64,000 nucleotides of DNA from an uncultured Treponema sp. (GTDB lineage Bacteria; Spirochaetota; Spirochaetia; Treponematales; Treponemataceae). This document shows positions 19,092 to 27,014 of the stretch, one piece after another; position 1 is the stretch's first letter, and each line of letters starts with the position of its first letter. Made by a program: the position numbers and the translations under genes. Where the stretch lies: contig NZ_CAMCEC010000008.1 of assembly GCF_945873775.1 (NCBI RefSeq), forward strand, positions 1 through 64,000. Reading direction: 5' to 3'. The notes under the pieces were generated by a model, which was given only the letters and a program-made list of their open reading frames with translations, was not told the DNA's origin and did no database searches.

Positions 19092-19789
19092 AAGATTCTT
19101 TTTGCGACTTGGGATTTGCAAAACTCGACATGGGACGCAAAGAACGCACTGGATTCAGCGAAGTTGTTTTTTGTCATGGAAAGGACGACAAATTTTTAAA
19201 AGATATTTTTACAAGACTTTTTGAAGAGAACGGCGAAGTTCTTGGAACTCGTGCCACACAAGAGCAGTTTGAGATTGTAAAGGAAATTCTTCCGCAGGCG
19301 GCTTACGACAGCATTTCAAAAGTCATAAAAGTTCAGGGCGAAAAGAAAAATCTTATTGGAAACATTGCAGTCTGCACGGCTGGCACGGCGGATATTCCTG
19401 TTGCGGAAGAGGCTGCCCAGACTGCTGAATTTTTTGGCTCGCGGGTGGAACGCATTTTTGATGTTGGCGTTGCCGGAATCCACAGGCTTCTTTCCCAGAC
19501 TGAAAAACTTGAAAAGGCGAATGTTGTTGTTGCGGTCGCTGGAATGGAAGGTGCGCTTGCAAGCGTTGTTGGCGGATTGGTGAGCGTTCCTGTGATTGCG
19601 GTTCCCACTTCGGTTGGTTACGGTGCGAACTTGGGCGGGCTTTCATCTCTTTTGGCGATGATAAATTCCTGCGCGAACGGAATCAGCGTTGTGAACATAG
19701 ACAACGGCTACGGCGCAGGCTACATTGCAACGCAGATAAACCGTTTTGCAGTCTGCGGAAGTGTAAAAAATCAGGCAGGTGAAAAATGA
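19088..19789 (+). CDS. larB: LarB, NaAD carboxylase/hydrolase of pincer cofactor synthesis
   Basis: A 233-aa protein with a PurE-like (AIR carboxylase) domain in its C-terminal half: CTAGTADIPVAEEAAQTAEFFG near 96, then VVAVAGMEGALASVVGGLVS near 147, then PTSVGYGANLGGLSSLLAM. LarB carboxylates nicotinic acid adenine dinucleotide, the first step to the nickel-pincer nucleotide. It overlaps larE and larC by 4 bp on both sides, which indicates translational coupling. Confidence 0.92.
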   Translation: MKDSFCDLGFAKLDMGRKERTGFSEVVFCHGKDDKFLKDIFTRLFEENGEVLGTRATQEQFEIVKEILPQAAYDSISKVIKVQGEKKNLIGNIAVCTAGTADIPVAEEAAQTAEFFGSRVERIFDVGVAGIHRLLSQTEKLEKANVVVAVAGMEGALASVVGGLVSVPVIAVPTSVGYGANLGGLSSLLAMINSCANGISVVNIDNGYGAGYIATQINRFAVCGSVKNQAGEK

Positions 19790-21159
19790 GCGATTTGTAT
19801 CTTGAATGTAACTACGGAATTTCAGGCGATATGGTGGTTGCGGCTTTGCTTGATGCGGGCGCGGACAGAGCGGCTCTTGAAAAAGCGTTGGCGAGCATTC
19901 CGGCAAAAGGATTTAAAACTGAAATAAAGCGCGTGGAAAAAAACGGCGTTTCCTGTCTTGACTTCAATGTGATTTTGGATTCAGAACACGAAAACCACGA
20001 CCACGACATGGATTATCTTTTTGGGCATGAGCACGCGGAACATAATCACGATGGTTTTCATAACGGCGAGAACCACGGACATTGCCACGAGCATTGCGAA
20101 CATTCGCATGAACATCATCACGGAGAACACGGTGGCCAAGTTCACTATGAACAAGTTCATCACCACGAGCACCGAAATCTGCATGACGTTCTTGAAATAA
20201 TCGACAAAACGGAAATGACAGAAAATGCGCGGAATCTTGCGCATAAAATTTTTGAGATAATCGCAAAGGCGGAAAGCAAGGCTCATTCAAAGCCGGTTGA
20301 GGAAGTTCATTTTCACGAAGTCGGCGCGATTGATTCGATTGTTGACGTAATTGCGCTTTCGGTCTGCTTTGACAGTCTTTATGTTGAAAAAGTTTTTGTT
20401 CCGTTTTTGTGCGAGGGAAGTGGAACGGTGAGATGTCAGCATGGAATTCTTCCTGTTCCAGTTCCGGCGGTTGCGAATATCGTTCAGGATTTTTCCATTC
20501 CGCTAAAAATAATCGGGGAGTGTGGCGAATTTGTTACTCCGACCGGTGCAGCTTTTGTTGCCACGGTTGCAACAGATTTCAGTCTGCCGAAAGATTTTGT
20601 GCTTAAAAAAATTGGAATGGGTGCTGGAAAAAGGGATTACGGCGTTCCGAACATTGTGCGTGCAATGTTGATTGAAACGGCTGAAAAAATCAATTCTGAA
20701 AATCAGCTTACGTCCGCTTTGCACGACAAGATTGTAAAACTTGAAACGAACATCGACGATTCAACCGGCGAGGCTTTGGGCTTTGTGATGGAAGAGCTTT
20801 TTGAGTCAGGCGCGCTCGATGTTCAATATCTTCCGTGCTTTATGAAAAAGAACCGCCCGGCGTGGCTTCTGGTTGTGCTTTGCAAAGTTGAAGATGCGGC
20901 GAAAATGGAAAAAATCATTTTTACGCACACAACGACAATCGGAATCAGAAAGGCGCAAATGGAACGCACCTGCCTTGTACGTTCGGCGGTTTCTGTGGAA
21001 GTTTTTGGAGAAAGCGCGGATGTAAAAGTTGTGGACGTGTACGGTGAAAAGCGTTTTTACCCGGAATACGAAAGCGTTTCGCGGATTGCGCGGAAGATAA
21101 AAAAGCCGTTCGGCGAAGTCTACAATAAAATTGTGAGCGAGTGCGCTTGCACTGAATAA
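19786..21159 (+). CDS. larC: LarC, nickel insertion cyclometallase (single-ORF form)
   Basis: A 457-aa protein that inserts nickel into the pincer nucleotide using CTP. The first half has CNYGISGDMVVAALLDAG and HEVGAIDSIVDVIALS near 178. The second half starts near ETNIDDSTGEALGFVMEELF at about 325. A striking His/Glu-rich loop, about residues 66-126 with more than 20 His, is likely to bind nickel. In Lactiplantibacillus, LarC needs a programmed frameshift between LarC1 and LarC2; here one continuous frame encodes both. It is the last of larEBC, which use ATGA overlaps. Confidence 0.93.
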   Translation: MSDLYLECNYGISGDMVVAALLDAGADRAALEKALASIPAKGFKTEIKRVEKNGVSCLDFNVILDSEHENHDHDMDYLFGHEHAEHNHDGFHNGENHGHCHEHCEHSHEHHHGEHGGQVHYEQVHHHEHRNLHDVLEIIDKTEMTENARNLAHKIFEIIAKAESKAHSKPVEEVHFHEVGAIDSIVDVIALSVCFDSLYVEKVFVPFLCEGSGTVRCQHGILPVPVPAVANIVQDFSIPLKIIGECGEFVTPTGAAFVATVATDFSLPKDFVLKKIGMGAGKRDYGVPNIVRAMLIETAEKINSENQLTSALHDKIVKLETNIDDSTGEALGFVMEELFESGALDVQYLPCFMKKNRPAWLLVVLCKVEDAAKMEKIIFTHTTTIGIRKAQMERTCLVRSAVSVEVFGESADVKVVDVYGEKRFYPEYESVSRIARKIKKPFGEVYNKIVSECACTE

Positions 21160-21305
21160 TATTATTTTTTTGGAGGAATAACAAAAACTTTGCCAAAGAT
21201 AGCGTCAAAGTTTTTGTTTACAAGTTTGCGTTGCAAACTTTCTATATTAACTGTTGTTTCCGCTGGAAACTTGCGTTGCGAGTTCATTTCATTGCGAAAC
21301 AACTA

Positions 21306-21349
21306 AAAAACTCAAATCGAAAATTGAAATTTTCTCATTGAGTTTTTTT
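21306..21349 (+). terminator. terminator-like hairpin after lar genes
   Basis: AAAAAACTCAA and TTGAGTTTTTTT flank an AT-rich loop. It could end larC transcription. The following GGAGG overlaps the T-run and belongs to the next gene. Confidence 0.45.
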
Positions 21350-21359
21350 GGAGGAAATT

Positions 21360-22079
21360 ATGGCGTGTTTTACTGTTCCATTGGCTGAGGCTGTTGTTCT
21401 TACAGTCGCAAAGAAAATTGTTTTTAGGCACAATGCGGATTCTGTCATCAAAAGTGCGGAAGAGGCGAAAAATCACAAAATTGAAGTGCTGAAAGAAAAG
21501 CTCGGAATCCTTGAAAAAATGCTTTACGGCGGAAGTTTCCTGCTTGCAGTCGAGCATTTGTACCACGGAGAAATCAGTTTTGTTCCGCCATTCCTTACGG
21601 CGATGAAAAATCCTGCTGAAATTCCTGAGATGCTGCACGAAATGGCGACCGTTGGAGTTGGAATGGCTCTGCTTACAACTGCGGTCTGGGCGGCTGGAAT
21701 CGGAATTGCGGCATTGGCTAAAAATCTGAAGAAAAAATCTTCTGTGCTTGGACTTTCCGGGGGCTGCTGTCTGATGTGTCTGATAATCACAGTTTTTATG
21801 GCGGCTGTGTTTTCCGTGCTGTTCATTGTTTCAAAAAAAACTGACAGCGCGGAAAAATCACACGGTTTTGGATTAAGAAAATTCAGTCAGCCTGTTTTTA
21901 CAACGATGCTTGCTTTTTGGGCGGCGGCGATAATGTGGAGTGTTGACGGAATTGCGAATGTTGCGGGCGGAGAGGCGTTCTTTGACCTTAGCAAACAGGA
22001 CGCGCTTCTCGGCGTGATTGTCGCATTGTGCGGAATCGCGCTTTTTGCCGTACTTGCGTTGAGAAATGCTCGGAAATAA
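21360..22079 (+). CDS. uncharacterised membrane protein
   Basis: A 239-aa protein with about five hydrophobic segments (from about residues 46, 90, 125, 185 and 212). GGAGG 5 nt before ATG 21360 fixes the start; a TTG at 21348 is part of the ribosome site. The N-terminus (ACFTVPLAEAVVLTVAKK) and a charged cytoplasmic loop are all that stand out. I do not recognise a named family. It lies just downstream of larC and may belong to the same functional group. A 41-bp repeat array follows its stop. Confidence 0.7.
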   Translation: MACFTVPLAEAVVLTVAKKIVFRHNADSVIKSAEEAKNHKIEVLKEKLGILEKMLYGGSFLLAVEHLYHGEISFVPPFLTAMKNPAEIPEMLHEMATVGVGMALLTTAVWAAGIGIAALAKNLKKKSSVLGLSGGCCLMCLIITVFMAAVFSVLFIVSKKTDSAEKSHGFGLRKFSQPVFTTMLAFWAAAIMWSVDGIANVAGGEAFFDLSKQDALLGVIVALCGIALFAVLALRNARK

Positions 22080-22096
22080 GCGGACAGTTTCCCTTG

Positions 22097-22316
22097 CATC
22101 TTCATAACGTTTGCCGACTTTACGTAAATTCTTGAAGCGTTACCATAACGTTCCTTGAACTGGCGTGCTTTCTTCAAACGTTATTTTAACGCTCGCCGTC
22201 CGCAGATGATTTTTAGGAACATTATTTTGATTTTCATTAACCGCAAGCGCTTTCGTGCAGCGTTATTTTAACGTTCTTTGTCCGCACGTGATTTTGTAAA
22301 ACGTTACCATAACGTT
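22097..22316. repeat. 41-bp periodic intergenic array 3
   Basis: Cores begin at 22097, 22138, 22179, 22220, 22261 and 22302, exactly 41 bp apart. Examples are CGTTACCATAACGTT (22138, 22302) and CGTTATTTTAACG (22179, 22261). The last unit overlaps the 3' end of a truncated zinc-ribbon ORF. Confidence 0.92.
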
Positions 22317-22384
22317 TGCCGTCCACAAGAAGGACAAAACTTTGTTTCTTCAGAGATTTCATTACCGCAATTTTGACAAAACAT
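22304..22384 (-). pseudogene. zinc-ribbon protein, truncated by repeat array
   Basis: Only 26 codons: FCQNCGNEISEETKFCPSCG is a complete zinc-ribbon knuckle pair (CxxC, CxxC) of the kind that starts longer membrane or signalling proteins. A good ribosome site (AAGGAGATATT) precedes the ATG at 22384. The frame runs into the 41-bp array and stops within its last unit, so the body of the gene seems lost or replaced. A free 26-aa zinc-ribbon peptide is possible but less likely. Confidence 0.55.
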
Positions 22385-22559
22385 AATATCTCCTTTTTTG
22401 TTAAAAAATTTAATGTGTTTATATGAATAAAGCAGTTATATTTTAGGGATTTGGAAGTTATAATGCGGGATTTTCCGGGAAGAGGCGGTTTTTATCGGGA
22501 ACATAGTGCAAAGCCTTTTCATAGTGTGTGATTTTTTCAGAGGCATTTCTGGCTGGATT

Positions 22560-22748
22560 TCAGTTCACAGCTGGCAGAATTTTTGTGCAGAGAATCTTCA
22601 CATAGGGGCTGGAGTCAGAGATGCTCAGCATGACATAGCCGACCGCCATCGCGGTGGCTTCGCTCTCATTGACAGCCTCGACATCAGCCTTGCACCTGCG
22701 GGAGGGGCAGCCATATTTCTTATAGCAGACCAGAACTGAATATCTCAT
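22560..22748 (-). CDS. small hypothetical protein, phage-like context
   Basis: Sixty-two residues; begins RYSVLVCYKKYGCPSRRCKA and has a C-terminal half with ISDSSPYVKILCTKILPA. Its ATG overlaps the stop of the DUF4406-like gene by 4 bp, which supports it being real. The sequence could be a compact beta-alpha fold (SEATAMAVGYVML). No family recognised. Confidence 0.5.
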   Translation of the reverse strand: MRYSVLVCYKKYGCPSRRCKADVEAVNESEATAMAVGYVMLSISDSSPYVKILCTKILPAVN

Positions 22749-23182
22749 TTTTTCCAGCCGGAGAGGAATTCATAGAATCCTTTGAGGGACTGCGTGTCCT
22801 GAAGAATCGCCGTCATGCCGAAGAGAGCGAGATTCCGTCTCTCCCCTGATGTGAGCGTGAGGAAAGCCTGCGCAATCTCATCCTCTGAGGGCTTCCTGTC
22901 CAGAGCCTCGAGCGTCTTTCTTTCATTGATGTTCGACTTTCGTGTCCGCGCGCCTTTTGAGTCCTGCCAGTCCTTCTGCATATAGACAGCGTCGCACACG
23001 TCAATCATCGCGAAGCAGATGTGCATATAGTTGGAATGCGCGAAGCCCTCGTTCGACGCAAGAACAGCCGGAGACATTACGACGCAGCCCTGCTTTCTGA
23101 GCTGGAGTTTGCTCTCGTTGAACTTCTTGAATACAAGGGCTTCATCAAGCCCTGTTATTTTTCCCGCGATGTAGACTTTCAA
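22745..23182 (-). CDS. DUF4406-like (nucleoside deoxyribosyltransferase-fold) protein
   Basis: A 145-aa protein starting KVYIAGKITGLDE, a phage-common family with a Rossmann-like fold related to nucleoside 2-deoxyribosyltransferases. FAMIDVCDAVYMQKDWQDSKG fits the family's D-x-x-x-Q-x-x-W-x-x-S-x-G site. The start is a TTG at 23182 with AGAGG upstream; the frame is open further 5' but that part does not read as protein. The C-terminal 60 residues are charged and helical. It probably comes from a prophage and acts in nucleotide metabolism, but activity is not shown. Confidence 0.65.
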   Translation of the reverse strand: MKVYIAGKITGLDEALVFKKFNESKLQLRKQGCVVMSPAVLASNEGFAHSNYMHICFAMIDVCDAVYMQKDWQDSKGARTRKSNINERKTLEALDRKPSEDEIAQAFLTLTSGERRNLALFGMTAILQDTQSLKGFYEFLSGWKK

Positions 23183-23256
23183 TTTTGACCTCTCTTGACT
23201 AGCCCGCCGTTTTTTTAGGCGGCAGGCGTTTTTTCTTTTCTCGCCAGAAACAGGCT

Positions 23257-23472
23257 CTATGAGCCGGTCGCTGCGGTGTTCAGCTTCGCGAAGATTCCGG
23301 GATTGACAACCGGGACTGCGACAGAAAGCCCGAAAATTACAATAGCGAAAATCGCTACCGCGAGCCGCGGGACAGAGCTTGCTGCGGCTGATACGACAGC
23401 CAGCATGAACGACAAAAGAACCACGGCAATCCAAAGCCAGAAGCTTAAAAGGCATTTAGTCCATTTCTTCAT
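23257..23472 (-). CDS. small two-helix membrane protein (holin-like?)
   Basis: A 71-aa protein with two hydrophobic segments at about residues 8-30 and 37-57. GGAGGTGAAACA precedes the ATG at 23472; the longer frame upstream is not protein-like and overlaps the tRNA-like sequence. Size, topology and phage-like neighbours would fit a holin or a superinfection membrane protein. No family is recognised. Confidence 0.5.
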   Translation of the reverse strand: MKKWTKCLLSFWLWIAVVLLSFMLAVVSAAASSVPRLAVAIFAIVIFGLSVAVPVVNPGIFAKLNTAATGS

Positions 23473-23507
23473 TGTTTCACCTCCTTCCGCTTTTGCGGCT
23501 GGATTTA

Positions 23508-23532
23508 TGGGGCAGGACGGACTTGAACCGCC
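23508..23532 (-). other. tRNA 3'-end-like sequence (T-arm plus acceptor strand)
   Basis: On the minus strand GGCGG-TTCAAGT-CCGTC forms a canonical T-arm (five pairs, one G-U), followed by CTGCCCC and discriminator A. No matching GGGGCAG 5' acceptor strand, anticodon arm or D-arm is found upstream, so this is not a complete tRNA. tRNA 3' ends are common phage attachment sites. Confidence 0.4.
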
Positions 23533-23706
23533 ACAGTCGGCTTGCATTACATTGGGTCGGGTGCGCACCCGGCTCAAACACGACAGCAAAGCCACACTTT
23601 GCCGCCGCTTCTCGCGGCGTCTGCTCTGTCTCCTTGTTGTGCTGAAACCACCGCGTGTCTTTCCAGTCTAAAGGTTTAGTCCCTAATATTTTTCGAGGGG
23701 ATAAAT

Positions 23707-24537
23707 ATGAAAACACCTATTTCTTACTACGGCGGCAAGCAGTCGCTCTCGTCGCTTATTGTCGGTCTCATTTCTGGGCACAGAATCTACTGCGAGCCTT
23801 TCTTCGGCGGCGGGGCTGTGTTCTTCGCCAAGAATCCGTCGGAGGTTGAGGTCATTAACGACACAAACAGGGAGCTTATAAACTTCTACGAGGTCGTGAG
23901 GGACAGCTTTCCAGATCTGGAGCATGAAATCAGCCTCTCGCTTCACAGCCACGATATGCACCGCCAGGCCGAGGTTGTCTACACCAATCCTGATATGTTC
24001 GGCCGCATGAAAAGGGCATGGGCTGTATGGATGCTAGCGAACTGCTCATACGGCTGCAAGCTCGACGGCTGCTTCGGCTACGACAGGACAGGCGGAATGA
24101 GCAAGAAGATGGACAACAAGCGCAGGTCGTTCACGGAGGAGTATGCAAAGAGGCTGAGCCGCGTCCAGATTGAGTACTGCGACGCGCTGCGCATCATAAG
24201 AAGCCGGGACACCGAGGACACATTCTTCTATATCGACCCGCCGTATGTCGGAGCCGACCAGGGGCATTACGACGGCTACACGCAGGAGGACTTCGACAGC
24301 CTGCTCTCCCTGCTGGAGGAGATAAAAGGCAAGTTCCTTCTAAGCTCATACCGCAACAGAAGCCTGAACGAGAGAATAGCCGCACACGGCTGGCACACCG
24401 CGGAAATCAGGATGCACTGCCCGATGACAAGCCGGGCCACCCATGTCCACAGCAAGGTCGAGGTTCTGACGGCGAATTTTCCGTTCGAGCTGAATCTTGA
24501 CGGAACCCACAAGAAGCTCATTACTGACACGGAGTAG
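23707..24537 (+). CDS. Dam-type (D12 class) DNA adenine methyltransferase
   Basis: A 276-aa N6-adenine methylase. SYYGGKQ near residue 6 and EPFFGGGAVFF near 30 form the SAM site; DPPYVG near 179 is the catalytic motif IV. The order (FxGxG then DPPY) is the alpha class of Dam and phage enzymes. GAGGGG precedes the ATG. No restriction partner is adjacent, and neighbours are phage-like, so it is a solitary methylase, probably prophage-derived and perhaps protecting phage DNA. Its target could be GATC, but that is not visible in the sequence. The codon use is GC-richer than in flanking DNA. Confidence 0.88.
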   Translation: MKTPISYYGGKQSLSSLIVGLISGHRIYCEPFFGGGAVFFAKNPSEVEVINDTNRELINFYEVVRDSFPDLEHEISLSLHSHDMHRQAEVVYTNPDMFGRMKRAWAVWMLANCSYGCKLDGCFGYDRTGGMSKKMDNKRRSFTEEYAKRLSRVQIEYCDALRIIRSRDTEDTFFYIDPPYVGADQGHYDGYTQEDFDSLLSLLEEIKGKFLLSSYRNRSLNERIAAHGWHTAEIRMHCPMTSRATHVHSKVEVLTANFPFELNLDGTHKKLITDTE

Positions 24538-24543
24538 CATAAA

Positions 24544-24570
24544 AAAAGAGGAGCCTCACGCTCCTCTTTT
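24544..24570 (+). terminator. bidirectional terminator
   Basis: An 11-bp perfect stem (AAAAGAGGAGC / GCTCCTCTTTT) with a 5-nt loop, directly after the Dam-type gene. Confidence 0.85.
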
Positions 24571-24671
24571 GCATAATATGAAAGCCGTTTGCTTCCTGTG
24601 TGATAAATTCTTTGTGGATTATAACTTCCAATTTCGCGTTTTATGACTGCGCGTTACATCAATCATAAAAA

Positions 24672-24764
24672 ATCGCCGCGCTCGATATCGGACACAGCGA
24701 AATCGTGAACCATTCCGATCCTGCGTTTGTAAAAATGATAAACGGCTGGAAAATCCACGAGTAG
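24672..24764 (+). pseudogene. 3' remnant of an unknown gene
   Basis: An open stretch of 30 codons with protein-like composition (IAALDIGHSEIVNHSDPAF...) and no start, bounded by an in-frame stop just upstream. It ends at TAG and is followed 5 bp later by a good terminator, as a gene end would be. The source gene is not identified. Confidence 0.35.
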
Positions 24765-24768
24765 AAAT

Positions 24769-24816
24769 AAAATCCCGTTTGGCATTTTCACGCGGTTTTG
24801 CCTTGCGGGATTTTTT
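24769..24816 (+). terminator. Rho-independent terminator
   Basis: A 9-bp stem (AAAATCCCG / CGGGATTTT) with a long loop and a final T6 run, after the gene remnant. The minus-strand pseudogene ends just beyond it. Confidence 0.6.
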
Positions 24817-24824
24817 GCTGAAAC

Positions 24825-25228
24825 TTATCTGTTTGTAAAACTTTTGATATTGTGATACTGAATTCTTGAGTAGATTTCTGCAGACCAGGCGTTAAGTATG
24901 TCTGCGTCAGATTTCTCAACATTTTTCGGCAGCTTCACTTTTGCAGCGTTATTGTAGTTTTCTGTGGCAGTTCTATAGTCTTTTGAGTTGAGCGCGATTT
25001 CAGCTTTTGTAAGATAAGCCGCCACTTTCTGAACTTGAGGATTGTTTGAAAGTTTTGCAGTATTTTTCTTTGCGCTGTTTGTTCGATTGCCTGAGTTTGT
25101 TCAGTTGTCTGCGAATTGTTGTTTCCGCCGACTCTGCCTTCAATTCCTTTTACAAGGCCTTTCTATTTTTGTGCGAAACAAGAAGTAGCTGCAACCATAA
25201 GCAAAATCAATACGATCTTTGATTTCAT
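24825..25228 (-). pseudogene. decayed small exported protein
   Basis: Starts at ATG 25228 with AGGAG upstream and a good signal peptide (KSKIVLILLMVAATSCFAQ, with a possible lipobox TSC). Codon 22 is TAG. After about 30 more sensible codons a frameshift near 25065-25080 moves the frame to one that continues as AKKNTAKLSNNPQVQK and then a helical, Asn/Lys-rich region (SKDYRTATENYNNAAKVK, TPR-like) to the stop at 24825. With one nonsense and one frameshift mutation the gene is inactive. The original family is unknown. Confidence 0.7.
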
Positions 25229-25354
25229 AATAAACTCCTAAAACATTATGTTATTTTGTGCCTTTATTAGTATTTCTTTTACAGAAAGTTGTCAAGTAAG
25301 AGATGCTGGGTTTGATTTAAACTGAACCGTGCGTAAACATAACGTTTTCCTATT

Positions 25355-25575
25355 TTTTCGGGGCTTCCGGCTGCGGACTGCATTTCACTTCGTTACATTC
25401 CGATCGCCGCCGTCGGGCGTTCCAGCCTTCGCTAACGCTCATTCTTCCGCTGCACTTCGTTCCGCTCCAGAACTTCGGACTTTCATGCCCTAAGCTATAC
25501 GTTCGCAAAGTCTGCTACACAGACTTTGCTCACTACCAAGTTTTTGCGTTGCAAAAACTCGTAGCATACAGTCAG
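25355..25575. repeat. GC-rich intergenic repeat block
   Basis: The gap between 25229 and 25761 holds no gene. It contains a single CGTAAACATAACGTT core like that of the 41-bp arrays (25331) and a GC-rich block with motifs such as TTCACTTCGTT and CACTTCGTTCCGCTCC. Similar blocks appear at 26791-26945, 39434-39552 and 46020-46090. Confidence 0.5.
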
Positions 25576-25761
25576 TTATGCAAATCTCAAAGCCTCTTTT
25601 CCACTATTCCAAAATCTTCACACAATCTTGACATTTCCGAAAGAAAATCTTGAAACGCGAATTCTATTATGGCGATGTCAAAAGCAGAGAGGGGAGCGGA
25701 ATAGATGCCTGTGCGTCAAAGTCCGTCAGAAAATCCGTCTGCTTTTGGGCAAGGACATAAT

Positions 25762-26328
25762 ATGAAAAAGACAATTTTTACTTTGGGTGTATCGGCTTTG
25801 GTTGCGGCTTCGGTTTTTGCGCAGGAATTCAATCTTTCTTCATCGGTGCTCGGCGAGCTTAACACAAATGCGAACGTTGAGGCAACTGCAAATCAGGAAG
25901 CTCTTTCTGAAAACGCGGAGGACAAAACTCTTTCGGCTCAGGAAATCTCAAAATCGATTGAGGAAGTTGACGGAATAAAAATCTTCGCGAACATCCTCAA
26001 AAATTCTTCCGACAAAATCCAGGAAGTTGATTCTGACACAGGCGTTACAGTTCTTGCTCCGATTGACGCAATCGCCGACACTGGAAAAATCACACAGAAC
26101 ATTTCCGACTACATCGTTCCTGAAAAGCTCACAAAGGAAAATCTTGAGGCAAAGAGTTCCGTTCAGACACTTTCTGGAAAAACGCTTCCTGTTGAAGTAA
26201 AGGATTCTGCGATTCTTATAAACAATGTTGAGGTTGCGGGACTTGCTGACAGTGCGGATGACAAAGTTGCGGTTCTCCGCCTTGCAAACAACTTCAGTGA
26301 AGCAACTTCTGTAGCGTTTGCAGAGTAG
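25762..26328 (+). CDS. exported fasciclin (FAS1)-like protein
   Basis: A 188-aa protein. The start at 25762 has AAGGA 6 nt upstream and begins the signal peptide (KKTIFTLGVSALVAASVFAQ); the ATG at 25705 would put 19 residues before it. After a 50-residue linker a FAS1-like domain follows: IFANILKNSSDKI, TGVTVLAPIDAIAD, DYIVPEKLTKENLEAKS, VQTLSGKTLPVEV, ILINNVEVAGLAD. FAS1 domains mediate adhesion or surface contacts. It is the first of two exported proteins. Confidence 0.72.
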   Translation: MKKTIFTLGVSALVAASVFAQEFNLSSSVLGELNTNANVEATANQEALSENAEDKTLSAQEISKSIEEVDGIKIFANILKNSSDKIQEVDSDTGVTVLAPIDAIADTGKITQNISDYIVPEKLTKENLEAKSSVQTLSGKTLPVEVKDSAILINNVEVAGLADSADDKVAVLRLANNFSEATSVAFAE

Positions 26329-26349
26329 AAAAAAATATCGGGAAACATG

Positions 26350-26376
26350 ATTGCCGGCTCAAGCCCGACAATGACA
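26350..26376. repeat. solo end of MITE-like element
   Basis: ATTGCCGGCTCAAGCCCGAC followed by AATGACA matches one end and hairpin of the 10633/16778 element, with one mispair. Only the end is present. Confidence 0.55.
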
Positions 26377-26426
26377 AAGTAATATGTCAGACAATGACAA
26401 AAGAAAATATAAATAAGAGGAAAACT

Positions 26427-26702
26427 ATGAAAACAACAAAGAAAGCTTTTATCGCCGTATCAATGATTGCCTTCGCCGCAATGATGTTCTCTTGCGCCGG
26501 AACAAAAAAGAACGCTCCAGCTTCGGATGAGACATCTCAAGTTCAGCAGGAATTGGACAGCGCGGCTCAGACAGAAGTACCGGCTGAAACTCCGGCAGAA
26601 GAAAATCTTTCCAGACAGGACGCCTTGCAGGAAGAAAATCCAGCCGCCGTTCAGGAAGAAGTTCCACAGAACAACGATGTTTCTGCTCCGGCTGCGGAAT
26701 AG
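26427..26702 (+). CDS. small acidic lipoprotein
   Basis: A 91-aa protein. The start at 26427 has AGAGGA upstream; an upstream ATG at 26394 is less likely. The signal KAFIAVSMIAFAAMMFSC ends in a spirochaete-type lipobox with Cys23. The mature part is disordered, rich in Glu, Ala, Pro and Gln (VPAETPAEENLS, AAVQEEVPQNN). Function is unknown; such proteins are often spacers or surface-exposed tails. Confidence 0.68.
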   Translation: MKTTKKAFIAVSMIAFAAMMFSCAGTKKNAPASDETSQVQQELDSAAQTEVPAETPAEENLSRQDALQEENPAAVQEEVPQNNDVSAPAAE

Positions 26703-26740
26703 AAATCATCTTTAAATACAACAAAAATCCATCCTTTTTT

Positions 26741-26787
26741 CAGCAGGGCAGAACTCAGTCTCCAGTTCCGACTCTGCTGATTTTTTT
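26741..26787 (+). terminator. Rho-independent terminator
   Basis: CAGCAG pairs with CTGCTG around a partly paired stem, followed by ATTTTTTT. It follows the lipoprotein gene. Confidence 0.7.
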
Positions 26788-26790
26788 ATT

Positions 26791-26945
26791 CGGGCGTTCG
26801 CCGCAAAACTTTGTTTTGCTTCACGAGTTTACTTCGCAAACTCGCGCCGCCGGGCTTTCCGGGGGTTACGCCTTTCGGCTTCATTCCTTCGCTGCGCTTC
26901 GGAACACGCCTGCGGCGTGCCCCTACTATCCCTAACGCGGAAAGC
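26791..26945. repeat. GC-rich intergenic repeat block
   Basis: Holds palindromic stretches such as GCAAAACTTTGTTTTGC, GCGAGTTTGCG-like pairs and CACGCCTGCGGCGTG. It has no coding potential. It fills most of the gap before the restriction gene. Confidence 0.5.
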
Positions 26946-27014
26946 TATGGAAGTTTTGGCAGAAATTGTGTATAGTAATTTTGTAAACGTTAATTATTTT
27001 TGGAGGATAAAATT

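Noticed and set aside
23508-23590. complete tRNA gene
   Set aside because: Only T-arm and 3' acceptor strand can be folded. No complementary 5' acceptor, D-arm or anticodon arm is found within 90 nt.
1746-25228. TAG read as a sense codon
   Set aside because: Two broken genes carry in-frame TAG, but TAG ends many intact genes here (for example at 5270, 15302, 16756). Simple pseudogenes are more likely than recoding.
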